Assembly (NCBI RefSeq): GCF_900114585.1
Contig: NZ_FOTL01000004.1
Span: 1-64,000 of the forward strand
Direction of reading: 5' to 3'
Length of the DNA: 64,000 nt
DNA from: Methanobrevibacter olleyae
GTDB taxonomy: Archaea; Methanobacteriota; Methanobacteria; Methanobacteriales; Methanobacteriaceae
In this document: positions 15,200 to 24,937 of the stretch, in pieces
How the letters are laid out: each line of letters starts with the position of its first letter
Position numbering within the stretch: the stretch's first letter is position 1
The notes under the pieces: model-generated
Databases searched by the model: none
What the model was told of the DNA's origin: nothing
Seen by the model: the letters and a program-made list of their open reading frames with translations, nothing else
Translations under genes and position numbers: made by a program

Positions 15200-17809
15200 T
15201 CAATCATCTAAATTGAAAATAGAATCTGCTCCTTTTCCTTCATAATCATAATATTTATCTTCATCATCTGATTGTTTTTTAAGAGATTTAGGTTTATTTG
15301 AAGAGATGTAATCGGATTTAGAAGATTTAGAAGATTTTGGTTTTTCAACATAATCATCTAAAAGAGATTCATACCCTTCATCACCAAATACTCCATCATC
15401 AAAGAAATCATCACTAAAATCTCCAAATTCCATTTCTTCAACTTGCTCTTCATTTTTAGGTTTTTTGGAACTATATTTATTATTAGATTTAAATTTAGAG
15501 TTAGGTTTAGAATTGGATTTAGAATTGGATTTAGAATTAGATTTAGAATTGGATTTAGAGTTAGATTTAGAATTGGATTTGGATTTTGATTTAGATTTAG
15601 AATTTTCAACATAATCCTCCAATTTATCAAAAATAGCTGCATCCTTAGAGCTTTTGAAGGTATGATTTGGTTTTTTAGAACTTTTTTGAATACCGATAGA
15701 TCCTTCATTTTTTATAGGGGAAATATAATCCAAACCATCAAATTCATCATCGAAATCCATATCATAATCATTAACATCATTATTTAGATTATCATTTAGA
15801 TTATCTAGATTATTATTATTTTTATTTTTATTTTTATCTCTATTAAACATGTTTATTTTATCAAATAATGATTTTGATTTCTTTTTATTGTTATTTAGAG
15901 ATTGTTCTCTAGATTTGGAAGCTAAATCATCATAATCAGAATAATCTTCACCATCACCATAATTATCCTTTTTATTTTCATCATCAAAATCTTCATCATA
16001 AGGAGAGTCAAATTCTTCAGAAGATAAATCCACATTTCTTAAAACATTCTTATCAGATTTAGATTTAGATTTAGATTTGGACCTTTCAAATCTGTTTAAT
16101 ATTCTAGATTTAGAACTGTTATCCTCTTCAAAGTTATCAAGTTTTTCATCTGAATCTTTATTATCAGATTTTCTAAATCTATTCCTTAATGATTTATATG
16201 GATTGACAAAAGATCCATTTTTATCAAATAAAAGATTATTCCCTTCAGATTCATCTTCATAATCATCAATAGTCTTATCAATATATTCTTTTTCTTTAAA
16301 GTAGTTAACCCCATTTTTACCCTTACTTGATAGATCAATCGAATAATCTCCATCATATGGAATTACAGTTAAAGCTAAAGGAATAAGAACAAATATAGAA
16401 GCTATAATGGATTGAATAAATAAACTTTGCCTGTCTCCAACAAGAATTAAATTATAAACTCCTAAAATCCAAATAATAGATAATATAGTTGGAATCACGA
16501 ATTTAATATCAATTATCCAAGATTTATCTACTTTAATATAAGAATTTTCATTTAAAATCTGAGGAAGCTCTTCAATATCAAAGACCCATCCTAAAACAAT
16601 TATTTCTAATAAGACTCCTAAAATAATTGCAAATTGACTAATGAATGAATCTGTAATTCTTAAAAGGTACTCTCCCATACCTGTTGCAAATATAAATGAT
16701 GTGAATAGGCCTACTAAAACAAGTTGCCTAACAGCTTTATTTCTAGACCATCCAAATTTTTCAGAGATAGAATTAGATAAAGGTTCTATTAAAGCTAAAA
16801 TAGTACTTAAGCTACCAAGAAATAGAAGTAAGAAAAATGCAGGAGCTACCATATAAACCCATGGATCCATTATATTAAATACATTAGGGAAAACAACAAA
16901 TATCAATGAAAATCCATCACTAACTAAACTTGTAATAGGGATATTTCTACCTAATGCCATATAACCCATAATAGCAAATAAAAGAACTGAAACTAATACT
17001 TCAAAAATCAAGCTTACTAAAACAATAATCCATGCATTATCAATTAATTTCGCTTTTTCTGGAAGGTAAGATGAGTATGTACTTGCAATAGCATAACCTA
17101 AACCATATGAAAATACTAATTGGCTAAATGCATCTAGCCAAACATTTAAATCTAATAAAGCTGACCAGTTTGGATTAAACAATGCCATTATTCCAGTACG
17201 AGATCCGGGTAGTTGAAGTGTAAAGATTAAAATACCGACCAATAGTATAAAAGATAGTGCTAAAGATATCTTGCTTATTGTTAATATTCCTTTGTTGATT
17301 TCTTTACGGGAGAATAAATAAATCAATCCCCATATAAATATCAAAGCAATTCCAATAGGAACTACAAGGTATGTTAAACCATATGGATTGGAAGTGCTAT
17401 GTAACAATGTGGTTGTAAAGAAAACACTGGGATTATTACCCCATCCTTTAAATAAACTAAGTATAACATAGATAAGGTCCCAAGACATTATGCAAGTATA
17501 ATAAATTAAGACTATAAAAATTAAAAATACTATAAACCATGCCACTATTTCAAACTCTGATTTAATATTATAAAATATTTTAGGCAGACTTGATTTAAAT
17601 TTAAAGCCTATTCCAAATTCTAATGCTAAAATAGGAATAGCCAAGATTACAATAGCTAAAATATAAGGTATGAGAAAGGTTCCGCCACCATTTTCATACA
17701 TAAGATAAGAAAATTTCCAAATTCCAGACAATCCAATAATAGCTCCAATCATAGCTATTAAAAAACCAGTTGAATTGCCCCATCTATTTTCAATAATTTT
17801 ATCACCCAT
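15200..17809 (-). CDS. Sodium:neurotransmitter-type symporter with a long low-complexity tail
   Basis: Residues 1-480 form an SNF/NSS family transporter of the LeuT type with about 11-12 membrane helices. The first helix has the unwound sodium and substrate region (IGAIIGLSGIWKFSYLMYENGGG). Such proteins import amino acids or similar solutes with sodium. Residues about 481-869 are a hydrophilic tail, far longer than usual: acidic D/E/S-rich blocks, basic K/R blocks, and at about 736-771 a run of S-K and S-N dipeptides. The DNA there is a 12-bp tandem repeat (AATTGGATTTAG type). Family topology places the tail in the cytoplasm. A second SNF gene without this tail lies just upstream. Confidence 0.87.
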   Translation of the reverse strand: MGDKIIENRWGNSTGFLIAMIGAIIGLSGIWKFSYLMYENGGGTFLIPYILAIVILAIPILALEFGIGFKFKSSLPKIFYNIKSEFEIVAWFIVFLIFIVLIYYTCIMSWDLIYVILSLFKGWGNNPSVFFTTTLLHSTSNPYGLTYLVVPIGIALIFIWGLIYLFSRKEINKGILTISKISLALSFILLVGILIFTLQLPGSRTGIMALFNPNWSALLDLNVWLDAFSQLVFSYGLGYAIASTYSSYLPEKAKLIDNAWIIVLVSLIFEVLVSVLLFAIMGYMALGRNIPITSLVSDGFSLIFVVFPNVFNIMDPWVYMVAPAFFLLLFLGSLSTILALIEPLSNSISEKFGWSRNKAVRQLVLVGLFTSFIFATGMGEYLLRITDSFISQFAIILGVLLEIIVLGWVFDIEELPQILNENSYIKVDKSWIIDIKFVIPTILSIIWILGVYNLILVGDRQSLFIQSIIASIFVLIPLALTVIPYDGDYSIDLSSKGKNGVNYFKEKEYIDKTIDDYEDESEGNNLLFDKNGSFVNPYKSLRNRFRKSDNKDSDEKLDNFEEDNSSKSRILNRFERSKSKSKSKSDKNVLRNVDLSSEEFDSPYDEDFDDENKKDNYGDGEDYSDYDDLASKSREQSLNNNKKKSKSLFDKINMFNRDKNKNKNNNNLDNLNDNLNNDVNDYDMDFDDEFDGLDYISPIKNEGSIGIQKSSKKPNHTFKSSKDAAIFDKLEDYVENSKSKSKSKSNSKSNSKSNSKSNSKSNSKSNSKPNSKFKSNNKYSSKKPKNEEQVEEMEFGDFSDDFFDDGVFGDEGYESLLDDYVEKPKSSKSSKSDYISSNKPKSLKKQSDDEDKYYDYEGKGADSIFNLDD

Positions 17810-18128
17810 TTAACATCACATCAATATTGACTTTTATTCTTATCTAGATATCTCTTAACTAACAAGGTATAATGAAATAGCAATTTAATAACAATTTTAT
17901 TATTATATAATATATTAAAGTTTTGATTATTTAAAAAATTTGCTTATTTTAATAAAAAATTTTTGCAAAAATTAGTGTGAAAATAGAAAAAATAATAAAA
18001 AAGTAAAAAGCTAAATAAAATTAAATAAAACTAAAAAAATAGCTAAATAAAAAACTAAATAAAACTAAATAAAACTAGAAAAATAATAAAAAAGTAAAAA
18101 AATAAATAAAACTAGAAAAACTATTTTG
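17810..18128. other. Gene-free region between the two symporter genes
   Basis: This contains a promoter-like AT stretch for the downstream symporter (near 17890-17930) and A-rich irregular repeats of the AAACTAAATAA type from about 18000 to 18115, 3' of the second symporter. No gene or structured RNA was seen apart from the terminator that follows. Confidence 0.5.
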
Positions 18129-18154
18129 ACTAAAGCTTTTTTAAAAGTTTTAGT
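18129..18154 (-). terminator. Hairpin at the stop codon of the second symporter
   Basis: ACTAAAGCTTTT (18129-18140) faces AAAAGTTTTAGT (18143-18154), a 12-bp stem with one mismatch and a two-base gap. It overlaps the stop codon and is followed on the minus strand by several T-tracts. Confidence 0.55.
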
Positions 18155-19644
18155 TAATTATCTTCAAGTGGCTTATAAAACTCTTCGTTTTTAGCTGGTA
18201 ATTTAGTAAATATGACTGGGACAATAATAAGGATGACAGTTAAACAAAGCATAACCATCTGACTTATAAAATCACTAGTTAAAAGAGTGCTATAAACTCC
18301 TTGAGCCCATAAACCAAAGATACAAAAAGGCAAAATATATTTAATTACAGTTTTCCACAATTTGCCCATTTTAATGGTGGAATATTCATTTAATGTATCA
18401 ATAAGATTATCAAATTTATAAATCCAGCCGAAAATAATACATTCAAGTAAGACCCCAAACAATAATGCAAAGTTATTTAAGAATCCGTCAAAGATCCCTA
18501 AAAGCATACTTCCTGATGAAGTTGTAAACAAGCAAGATATACAGAATCCACTAATACATACAATAGTTGCTGATTTTCTTCTTGAAAAATCAAATTTTTC
18601 AGATATTGAATAAGATACCACTTCCAATAATGCCATTACAGATGTTATACCTGCAAATAAAATACATAAGAAGAACAATGGAGCAATAACTGTAGCCCAA
18701 GGCCCCATAATATTAAATACTTTAGGGAAAACCACAAACGCTAAACCAGTTCCCTCAGTTACCAATTCATTAAATGGAATACCTGTACTTAAAGTCATAA
18801 ATCCCAAAATAGAAAAGATTCCAATAGAATTAAACACTTCAAATCCAGAATTTGAAAATGCAACAATTAAAGCATTATCAGTTAATTTAGCACCTTCTGG
18901 AAGATAGCTTGCATAGGTAAGAGCAATAGACATACCTAAACTAAGCGAAAATATTATTTGACCAAAAGCAGCAAGCCAAACATTTAAATTAGCTAATGCA
19001 GACCAATCGGGAGTGAATATTTGAGTGTAACCTATTGAAGCACCAGGCAAACTTAGTGAAAATACAACAATAACTACAACGATCAAGCAAAGAATAGGCA
19101 ATAATATCTGACTAACTTTACCAATACCTTCATTTAAATCCCTTTGTACAATAAACCAAGAAACCAACCAAATAGATAATACAGATATGAAAACCCATGG
19201 AACAATAGTAAAAATACCTGAAAGAGAATCAGATGCCTGCAAAACATTATTTGAAAAAAATAAATCAGGGTTTGAACCCCATGCTTTAGTAAAGCTTAAA
19301 AAGACATAGATCAAATCCCAAGCTACCACACAGATATAATAAGTTGTTATTAAAAATACAATAAAGGATATAAACCAAGCTACAGGTTCTAATTTAGATT
19401 TAACAGTGTATAAAGACTTAGATAATGAAGATTTGAATCTGTAACCTACTGCATATTCTACAAGAACAAATGAGATTCCTAAAAGAAACAAAGATACAAT
19501 ATAAGGAATCATAAATGATCCTCCACCATTTGAATAGAGAACATTTGGAAATCGCCAAATATTACCTAAACCAATAGCAGAACCTATCATTGCCATTACA
19601 AAAGCAACATTATTATTCCACTCAGATCTTTTACTAGATGCCAT
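18154..19644 (-). CDS. Sodium:neurotransmitter-type symporter (SNF/NSS family)
   Basis: This LeuT-type transporter has 496 residues and about 12 membrane helices, normal length for prokaryotic SNF proteins. Helix 1 carries GSAIGLGNIWRFPNVLYSNGGG, the sodium and substrate site. It likely imports an amino acid with sodium. It is a close relative of the 869-residue protein encoded just downstream, so the pair probably arose by duplication, with only one copy gaining the tail. The start ATG follows GTGATTTT. Confidence 0.9.
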   Translation of the reverse strand: MASSKRSEWNNNVAFVMAMIGSAIGLGNIWRFPNVLYSNGGGSFMIPYIVSLFLLGISFVLVEYAVGYRFKSSLSKSLYTVKSKLEPVAWFISFIVFLITTYYICVVAWDLIYVFLSFTKAWGSNPDLFFSNNVLQASDSLSGIFTIVPWVFISVLSIWLVSWFIVQRDLNEGIGKVSQILLPILCLIVVVIVVFSLSLPGASIGYTQIFTPDWSALANLNVWLAAFGQIIFSLSLGMSIALTYASYLPEGAKLTDNALIVAFSNSGFEVFNSIGIFSILGFMTLSTGIPFNELVTEGTGLAFVVFPKVFNIMGPWATVIAPLFFLCILFAGITSVMALLEVVSYSISEKFDFSRRKSATIVCISGFCISCLFTTSSGSMLLGIFDGFLNNFALLFGVLLECIIFGWIYKFDNLIDTLNEYSTIKMGKLWKTVIKYILPFCIFGLWAQGVYSTLLTSDFISQMVMLCLTVILIIVPVIFTKLPAKNEEFYKPLEDN

Positions 19645-19910
19645 AAAATCACTACAAATTAATAAATAAAAACTTAATAAATATCATAATTTAATAAAAT
19701 TATAAAAATTAAATAAAATTAATAAACTACAATAATCCAAATAAAATGAATTAAACTAAAATAATTTCAATAAAAGAAGAGAACATTGATTTAAATAAAT
19801 TAAATCAAATAATCCAAAATATTAAAATTAAAAATTTCAAAACAAAAATGATTAGTTTTAAAAAAGCTAAGAAAAAATAAAAGAAAGAAGAAAAAAGAAC
19901 TTAAATATAT

Positions 19911-21653
19911 TTAAGCAGTTTCTTCAGCTTCTTCGACTTCTTCAAAATCTACTTTTTCACCAAGTAACATTAATCCAATGTACATTACTACAATTGCTAC
20001 AGGAATTGAAAAGTACCATGGAATACCGAATCCAGCTGGGATGTAACCAAATACAATAGCAATAGCTGCAACGAATATAGCATAGTATATCTGAGTCTGT
20101 ACATGGGCAATATGGTTACAACTTGTACCCATCGAGGATAAGATGGTAGTATCTGAAATAGGTGAACAGTGGTCACCGAAAATAGCACCAGTTAATACAC
20201 CACTGGTACATACGATTACAAAGCCCATTTCAGGGTTTACAGCCCAAGCAAGAGGTATAGTTAATGGCATTAAAATACTCATAGTACCATAAGAAGTACC
20301 TGTTGCAAAGGAAATTAAAGCACCTAAAATGAAGATTAAAGTTGGTAAAATAAATATAGGAATCGCACCTTTTAAAACACCTACCAAGTAATCAGCAGTA
20401 CCTAAATCACCGATAACTCCACCTAATGACCAAGCGAGTAATAAGATTACACCAGTGATAACGATAGTTTTCATACCGCCAATCCATTCACTTATTGCTT
20501 CTTCAATAGTCATGATTCTTTGAAGTACCGCCATAAGGATACCTACAATAGAAGCAAGTAATGCAGCTTGGAACAATGCAACAGATGCATCAGAAGCGGA
20601 TAATGCCTCTAAGATACCATTAAATGATAAAGGAGATGTTTTCATTAATGTAATGAGAGCTTGGTCTTCTCCACCTAAGATAGTGGTGTATCCACTCCAG
20701 TAGAATGCAATAAGTGCACCAATAATTAAAGTAGCGATAGGGATAATCGCATTCCAAATGGAAAGTTTAATACCTTCAACTGGTTTAACATCATCAAAAC
20801 TAGTTGATTCAAGGGATTTAACCGGTTCAGATTCTTTTCTTTGGCGAGCTTTTTGTTCTACTTTTTTCATTGGTCCGAATTCATATAAAGTAACTGCAGA
20901 AAGAACAATGAAAATTAAAATTAAAATGTTGTAGAATCTAAATGGAATAGTTTGTAAAAATATACCGAATCCACTTACTTCCATTCCAATAGATTTGAAA
21001 CCTTGAGTAATTAAACTGATTTCTAAACCAATCCAAGTGGAAATAATAGCAATACCTGCAACAGGAGCTGCAGTTGCATCTACTACAAATGCTAATTTTT
21101 CTCTAGATACTTTAAGTTTGTCCATAACAGGTCTCATAATAGGACCTACAATTAAAGAGTTAGCATAATCGTCAAAAAATATACATAATCCTAAAAATTC
21201 TGTAAAAATTTGGGCTTTTCTTGGAGTATCAGCCCGTTTAGCAAATTCATCCGCTAATGCTTTTGCTCCACCCATTTTAGTTACTAATTGAATTACCCCA
21301 CCAATAAGTAAACATTGAAGGATAATACCTGCATTCCATGGGTCAGCCATACAAGAAATAATTTGAGTACCCATTGCTAAAAATGCATTAATAGCAGAGC
21401 TGATAATATTTAAATCGTTAACAGAAACCATAAACTCTCCAACAAACACCCCAATAAACAAAGACAATATAGTTTCTTTTGTTATAAATGCTAAGGTAAT
21501 AGCAACAAGAGGAGGTAGGAGAGTTAAAATTCCGAAACGAACTGCATTATCGTCTCCAGCTGGCGCATTAACAATTAGCAAGGATAATACAAAGAGAGCT
21601 ATTACAGAACTAGCTGCAATTAATCCTATTTTTAAATTATTATTCATTTCCAT
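19911..21653 (-). CDS. nhaC: Na+/H+ antiporter, NhaC family
   Basis: This polytopic protein of about 580 residues has roughly 12 hydrophobic segments. Motifs typical of NhaC proteins are FFDDYANSLIVGPIMRP, GTADYLVG and GAIFGDHCSPISDTTILSS. It exchanges protons and sodium (or an amino acid such as malate/lysine-type substrates in some relatives). Sodium balance would serve the two adjacent sodium symporters. A charged loop (REKLAF; RQRKESEPVKS) lies in the middle. The frame extends to 21689, but GGTG lies before the ATG at 21653 (MEMNNN), so I prefer that. Confidence 0.85.
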   Translation of the reverse strand: MEMNNNLKIGLIAASSVIALFVLSLLIVNAPAGDDNAVRFGILTLLPPLVAITLAFITKETILSLFIGVFVGEFMVSVNDLNIISSAINAFLAMGTQIISCMADPWNAGIILQCLLIGGVIQLVTKMGGAKALADEFAKRADTPRKAQIFTEFLGLCIFFDDYANSLIVGPIMRPVMDKLKVSREKLAFVVDATAAPVAGIAIISTWIGLEISLITQGFKSIGMEVSGFGIFLQTIPFRFYNILILIFIVLSAVTLYEFGPMKKVEQKARQRKESEPVKSLESTSFDDVKPVEGIKLSIWNAIIPIATLIIGALIAFYWSGYTTILGGEDQALITLMKTSPLSFNGILEALSASDASVALFQAALLASIVGILMAVLQRIMTIEEAISEWIGGMKTIVITGVILLLAWSLGGVIGDLGTADYLVGVLKGAIPIFILPTLIFILGALISFATGTSYGTMSILMPLTIPLAWAVNPEMGFVIVCTSGVLTGAIFGDHCSPISDTTILSSMGTSCNHIAHVQTQIYYAIFVAAIAIVFGYIPAGFGIPWYFSIPVAIVVMYIGLMLLGEKVDFEEVEEAEETA

Positions 21654-22110
21654 AATCACACCATTTTTATAAAAAATTAAAAAATACAACTTAAACGATT
21701 GAAATAATTTATTTCTCAGTAAAATCTGAAAACAAATATTCAGATAAATAGATAAAAATTAAAAATCATTTAATAATATAATAAGCAAATACAATCCATT
21801 TAATAAATCATATGAAATATTAAATAAAATATTAATTTAGTTAATATACATTAACTTAAGTAATATATAATATATTATATAAAATTAATATATAAACTTA
21901 ACTTTATAATCTATTAAAATTAGCTTTAAAATCAATCCAAAATTAAGTAAACAAATTAATAAATAGATATGATAATTTAAAATTATCTATTTAAATATAC
22001 TGAAACAAATAATTAAATTTAATAAAAATAGAAAAGATTTAGAAAAAACAAAATAAAAAAATAGAAAAAATTTCAATCAAGGTTTTTAGCTAAAGGCCAA
22101 AAAGCTTGTT
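21654..22110. other. Gene-free AT-rich region upstream of nhaC
   Basis: About 450 bp with no coding potential. Several TATA-like runs (ATATATAATATATTATATAA around 21860-21885) probably include the nhaC promoter. The part nearest ftsY is A-rich and gives T-tracts to its transcript. Confidence 0.45.
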
Positions 22111-22208
22111 TATGAAAATATTTGTTCTAACATCCAGTCAGCATCATATTCCTTGATTTTATGAAAATATTTGTTCTAACATCCAGTCAGCATCATATTC
22201 CTTGATAT
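22111..22208. repeat. 49-bp near-perfect duplication of the ftsY 3' end
   Basis: The copy at 22160-22208 covers the last codons of ftsY (I-K-E-Y-D-A-D-W-M-L-E-Q-I-F-S and stop). An almost identical copy follows at 22111-22159, directly downstream, and differs only at its junction bases. It is the most recent-looking of the stop-codon duplications in the window. Confidence 0.93.
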
Positions 22209-23577
22209 CATCAAAAGATTGCCCCATACCTAAGAATAAAATTGGTTTTTTGATTATATAACCAACAGAAAGTGCAGCACCACCTTTTGAGTCAGCATCT
22301 GCTTTAGTAAGTATGACACCATCTATATCAATAGCTTCATTGAATTTTCTTGCTTGTTCTGTTGCATCATTACCAGTTAATGCATCACCTACAAATACAA
22401 CTAAATCAGGCTTAGAAACTCTGCGGATCTTTTTCATTTCATCCATTAAGTTAGTATTTGTTTGCATTCTTCCAGCAGTATCGATTAAAACAAGCTCTTT
22501 ACCTTTAGCCTTAGCATGCTGAACCGCATCAAATGCTATAGCTGCAGGGTCAGATCCTTTTTCATGTTTAATTAATTTAACACCTAATTTATCTGCATGA
22601 TAAGCTATTTGCTCAATAGCTCCTGCCCTAAATGTATCTGATGCCGCAATAACTGGAGTATAACCTTTTTTAATATAATAATTAGACAATTTTCCAATAG
22701 TGGTAGTTTTACCAGTACCATTAATACCTACAAGCATTACAATAAGAGGTTCTCCTTGAGAAACTTTCTCTTCAAGTAACTCTGTCATTGATTTACCTTC
22801 AATATCAATAATATTAGATACTGCTTTTTTAAGAGCTTCATAAATATACTCTTCAATATCACTACTTCTTTTGATTTTTTGACCAACCAAATCATTTTTA
22901 ACAGATTCAACAACAACACTTGAAACGTCCATTGCAACATCCGCTTCTAGAAGACCTAGCTCTAATTCAAAAAGAATATCCTCTACATCATCTTCAGAAA
23001 TTGATTTTTCTTTAATAAATGATAAAAATCCACTAGATTTTCCTTTTCTATCCCCATCACCAGATTGTTCTTTCTTACTTCGTCTAAATAAAGAACGTCT
23101 AGATTTTTTAGAGCCTTTATCTACTTTTTCTCCACTATCTTCAATAGAATCTTCATATACTTCTTCATTTCCACTATCTTCACTAGAACCTTCATATACT
23201 TCCCCTTCATCTTTTTCAGATTCTTCTATTAAATCCTCAGCAGATAGCTCTTTAGATAGACTTTCAAGTTCAGAAGCCTCTTCTATCCCTTCACTTAATT
23301 CCTCTTCAGAACCTTCTTTTTTATCTCTTTTTAAAAAAGAAAAGAAATTTGATTTTTCTTCTGAAATTTCCTTCGAATCATCATCAAAGGATTCTTCTTT
23401 AGGAATTTTTTCTTCAAAAAGCTCTTCAATGTCTTCTAATTCTTCAGCTTCATCAAAAGCATATTCACTAGATTCTTCGATTGATTCTACATTATTTTCT
23501 TCTTTAGCTTCATCTTCAACTTTATTTCTTAATTTACCACTTGTTTCAGCAAATTTTTTCTTTAATGAATCAAACAA
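22159..23577 (-). CDS. ftsY: Signal recognition particle receptor FtsY
   Basis: FtsY is the SRP receptor GTPase that docks ribosome-SRP complexes at the membrane. Of 472 residues, about 15-165 are a very acidic E/S/D-rich region (membrane and translocon contact in this family), followed by a basic patch (KKSRRSLFRRSKK). The NG domain has G1 GINGTGKTTT near residue 283, DTFRAGA, G3 DTAGRMQTN, and G4 TKADADSKGG. It closes the translation and targeting cluster that begins at rnp4. Prefoldin alpha is next upstream after a 399-bp gap with a terminator, so ftsY likely has its own promoter. The last 16 codons are duplicated downstream. Confidence 0.95.
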   Translation of the reverse strand: MFDSLKKKFAETSGKLRNKVEDEAKEENNVESIEESSEYAFDEAEELEDIEELFEEKIPKEESFDDDSKEISEEKSNFFSFLKRDKKEGSEEELSEGIEEASELESLSKELSAEDLIEESEKDEGEVYEGSSEDSGNEEVYEDSIEDSGEKVDKGSKKSRRSLFRRSKKEQSGDGDRKGKSSGFLSFIKEKSISEDDVEDILFELELGLLEADVAMDVSSVVVESVKNDLVGQKIKRSSDIEEYIYEALKKAVSNIIDIEGKSMTELLEEKVSQGEPLIVMLVGINGTGKTTTIGKLSNYYIKKGYTPVIAASDTFRAGAIEQIAYHADKLGVKLIKHEKGSDPAAIAFDAVQHAKAKGKELVLIDTAGRMQTNTNLMDEMKKIRRVSKPDLVVFVGDALTGNDATEQARKFNEAIDIDGVILTKADADSKGGAALSVGYIIKKPILFLGMGQSFDDIKEYDADWMLEQIFS

Positions 23578-23976
23578 GTTTATCCCTGCCTAATAATAAG
23601 TATTAAAATTAAATTATTTTTTTTAAGATTTTTCTTAAAAATCATATTTTATTTTCAACTATGAATATTCAACTAATGAAAAAAATATTTCTAAAAATAT
23701 TTTTAAATTAAAAAAAAATAAAATACAATTTTATATCCATAATTAATTTTATATTTAAAAATTAATAAACTTACTTATTTTAACTCTCAAATATAAAATT
23801 TATCATTTAAACTTAAGAAAAATAGGATTATAAAAATTAAAATAGAAAATATAAAAAAATAAGATAAATAAAATAAAAAATTAAAATAGAAAATAAATAA
23901 AAATAAGAAGATTTTAATCAAACTTTTTTTTAAAAAAAAGTTTGTTTTAAAGACTCTAATAAAAATAAGTCACTAT
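23578..23976. other. Gap between prefoldin and ftsY with a terminator
   Basis: AT-rich and gene-free. It holds the prefoldin terminator (23919-23944), A-rich short repeats (23820-23900), and near 23690-23720 T/A-rich sequence that may include the ftsY promoter. Confidence 0.5.
23919..23944 (-). terminator. Perfect palindromic terminator after prefoldin
   Basis: CAAACTTTTTTTT directly followed by AAAAAAAAGTTTG is a perfect 13-bp inverted repeat, 33 bp after the prefoldin stop. The inner A/T pairs would open to form the loop and a T-run. Confidence 0.7.
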
Positions 23977-24405
23977 CTACATCATTCCTTGAGATTGAAG
24001 CTTTTGCATCAACTGTTCAGCTTGAGGAGAAAGCTGAGCTACAATATCAGTGATTTGTTGTAAATCTGCAAACAATTTATCTAAGGTATTTTCAAGCTCT
24101 TTTTTCTGTTCAGCAGTAGTTTGTTTAGCCTCTTCAAAAGTTTTAGATACTGCTACACCAGAACCAAGACTCATAATAACTTTATCTTCATTTTTAATCT
24201 CTGCATTAATGAAGGAGCCAGCACCAAGAGGAACTAAAGTCTCAATGGTGTCTTTATCATTAATATCATCTAATGTAGATTCTAAAATTCTAATTTCAGC
24301 AAGTGAAGTTTGAACTGCATCGATTTGATTTTGATATAAATCAGATTGGGATTTGTAAACTTCAAGTTGAGCTAAAATTTGTTGTAATTTTTGCTGGTCT
24401 TCCAT
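23977..24405 (-). CDS. pfdA: Prefoldin alpha subunit
   Basis: Prefoldin is a hexameric jellyfish-shaped chaperone that hands unfolded proteins to the thermosome; the alpha subunit supplies two of six coiled-coil arms. 142 residues: N-terminal coiled coil (EDQQKLQQILAQLEVYKSQ), beta-hairpin core with VPLGAGSFINAEI and IMSLGSGVAVSKTFEEA, then the C-terminal coiled coil. AAGGTG precedes the ATG. It follows rpl18a by 30 bp, the usual archaeal order. Confidence 0.95.
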   Translation of the reverse strand: MEDQQKLQQILAQLEVYKSQSDLYQNQIDAVQTSLAEIRILESTLDDINDKDTIETLVPLGAGSFINAEIKNEDKVIMSLGSGVAVSKTFEEAKQTTAEQKKELENTLDKLFADLQQITDIVAQLSPQAEQLMQKLQSQGMM

Positions 24406-24435
24406 TTTAACACCTTAAGATTATTATTAAATCAT

Positions 24436-24660
24436 CTAAAGAATTGCTTTAACAATAGGATCTTCTACTTCATCCTCAGCAATTTCTTCAATAGAGTCAA
24501 TATTAATTTGATTTCTTTTTATTCCATGTTTACTTCCAAAGATGGAATAAAGTTTTTCATAAATATCTTCTTCTTTGATAGCTTTAAGCTCTTTAGTAAA
24601 AACTTGTGTTTCACTACCCATTACAAAGCTACCTTTAATTCTAAAAATTTTTGTTATCAT
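24436..24660 (-). CDS. rpl18a: 50S ribosomal protein L18Ae (LX)
   Basis: This is a 74-residue archaeal LX protein, one copy of the eukaryotic L18a half-repeat. The opening ITKIFRIKGSFVMG and the segment YSIFGSKHGIKRNQI are characteristic. It binds the large subunit. GGAAAGGAT precedes the ATG. It lies between aIF6 and prefoldin alpha, the standard archaeal neighbourhood. Confidence 0.93.
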   Translation of the reverse strand: MITKIFRIKGSFVMGSETQVFTKELKAIKEEDIYEKLYSIFGSKHGIKRNQINIDSIEEIAEDEVEDPIVKAIL

Positions 24661-24798
24661 AAAAATCCTTTCCTAAAATACTATAATTAATCATCTAAAT
24701 TATAGGCTAATCAAATAACCAATTAAATTAAATAATTTTGATAAATTTAATTATCTATAATCAAACTAATAATTGATTTAATTAATAATTAATAATTT

Positions 24799-24886
24799 TT
24801 AAATATTGATAATATTAATTCGATAATATCAGTATAAATTCTTAAATATCGATAATATTAATTCGATAATATCAATATAAATTTTT
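24799..24886. repeat. 43-bp direct repeat 3' of aIF6
   Basis: Two near-identical copies start at 24799 and 24842. Each contains GATAATATTAATTCGATAATATC. They fill part of the 277-bp gap between aIF6 and rpl18a. Confidence 0.85.
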
Positions 24887-24937
24887 AAATTATAAATAAA
24901 TCAATTAACACAACATATCCTTAAATTATGATGAATA

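Noticed and set aside
15358-15708. 116-codon overlapping frame within the symporter tail (asparagine/leucine/proline repeats)
   Set aside because: It is the 12-bp repeat read in a second frame on the same strand. The frame continuous with the transporter is the real one.
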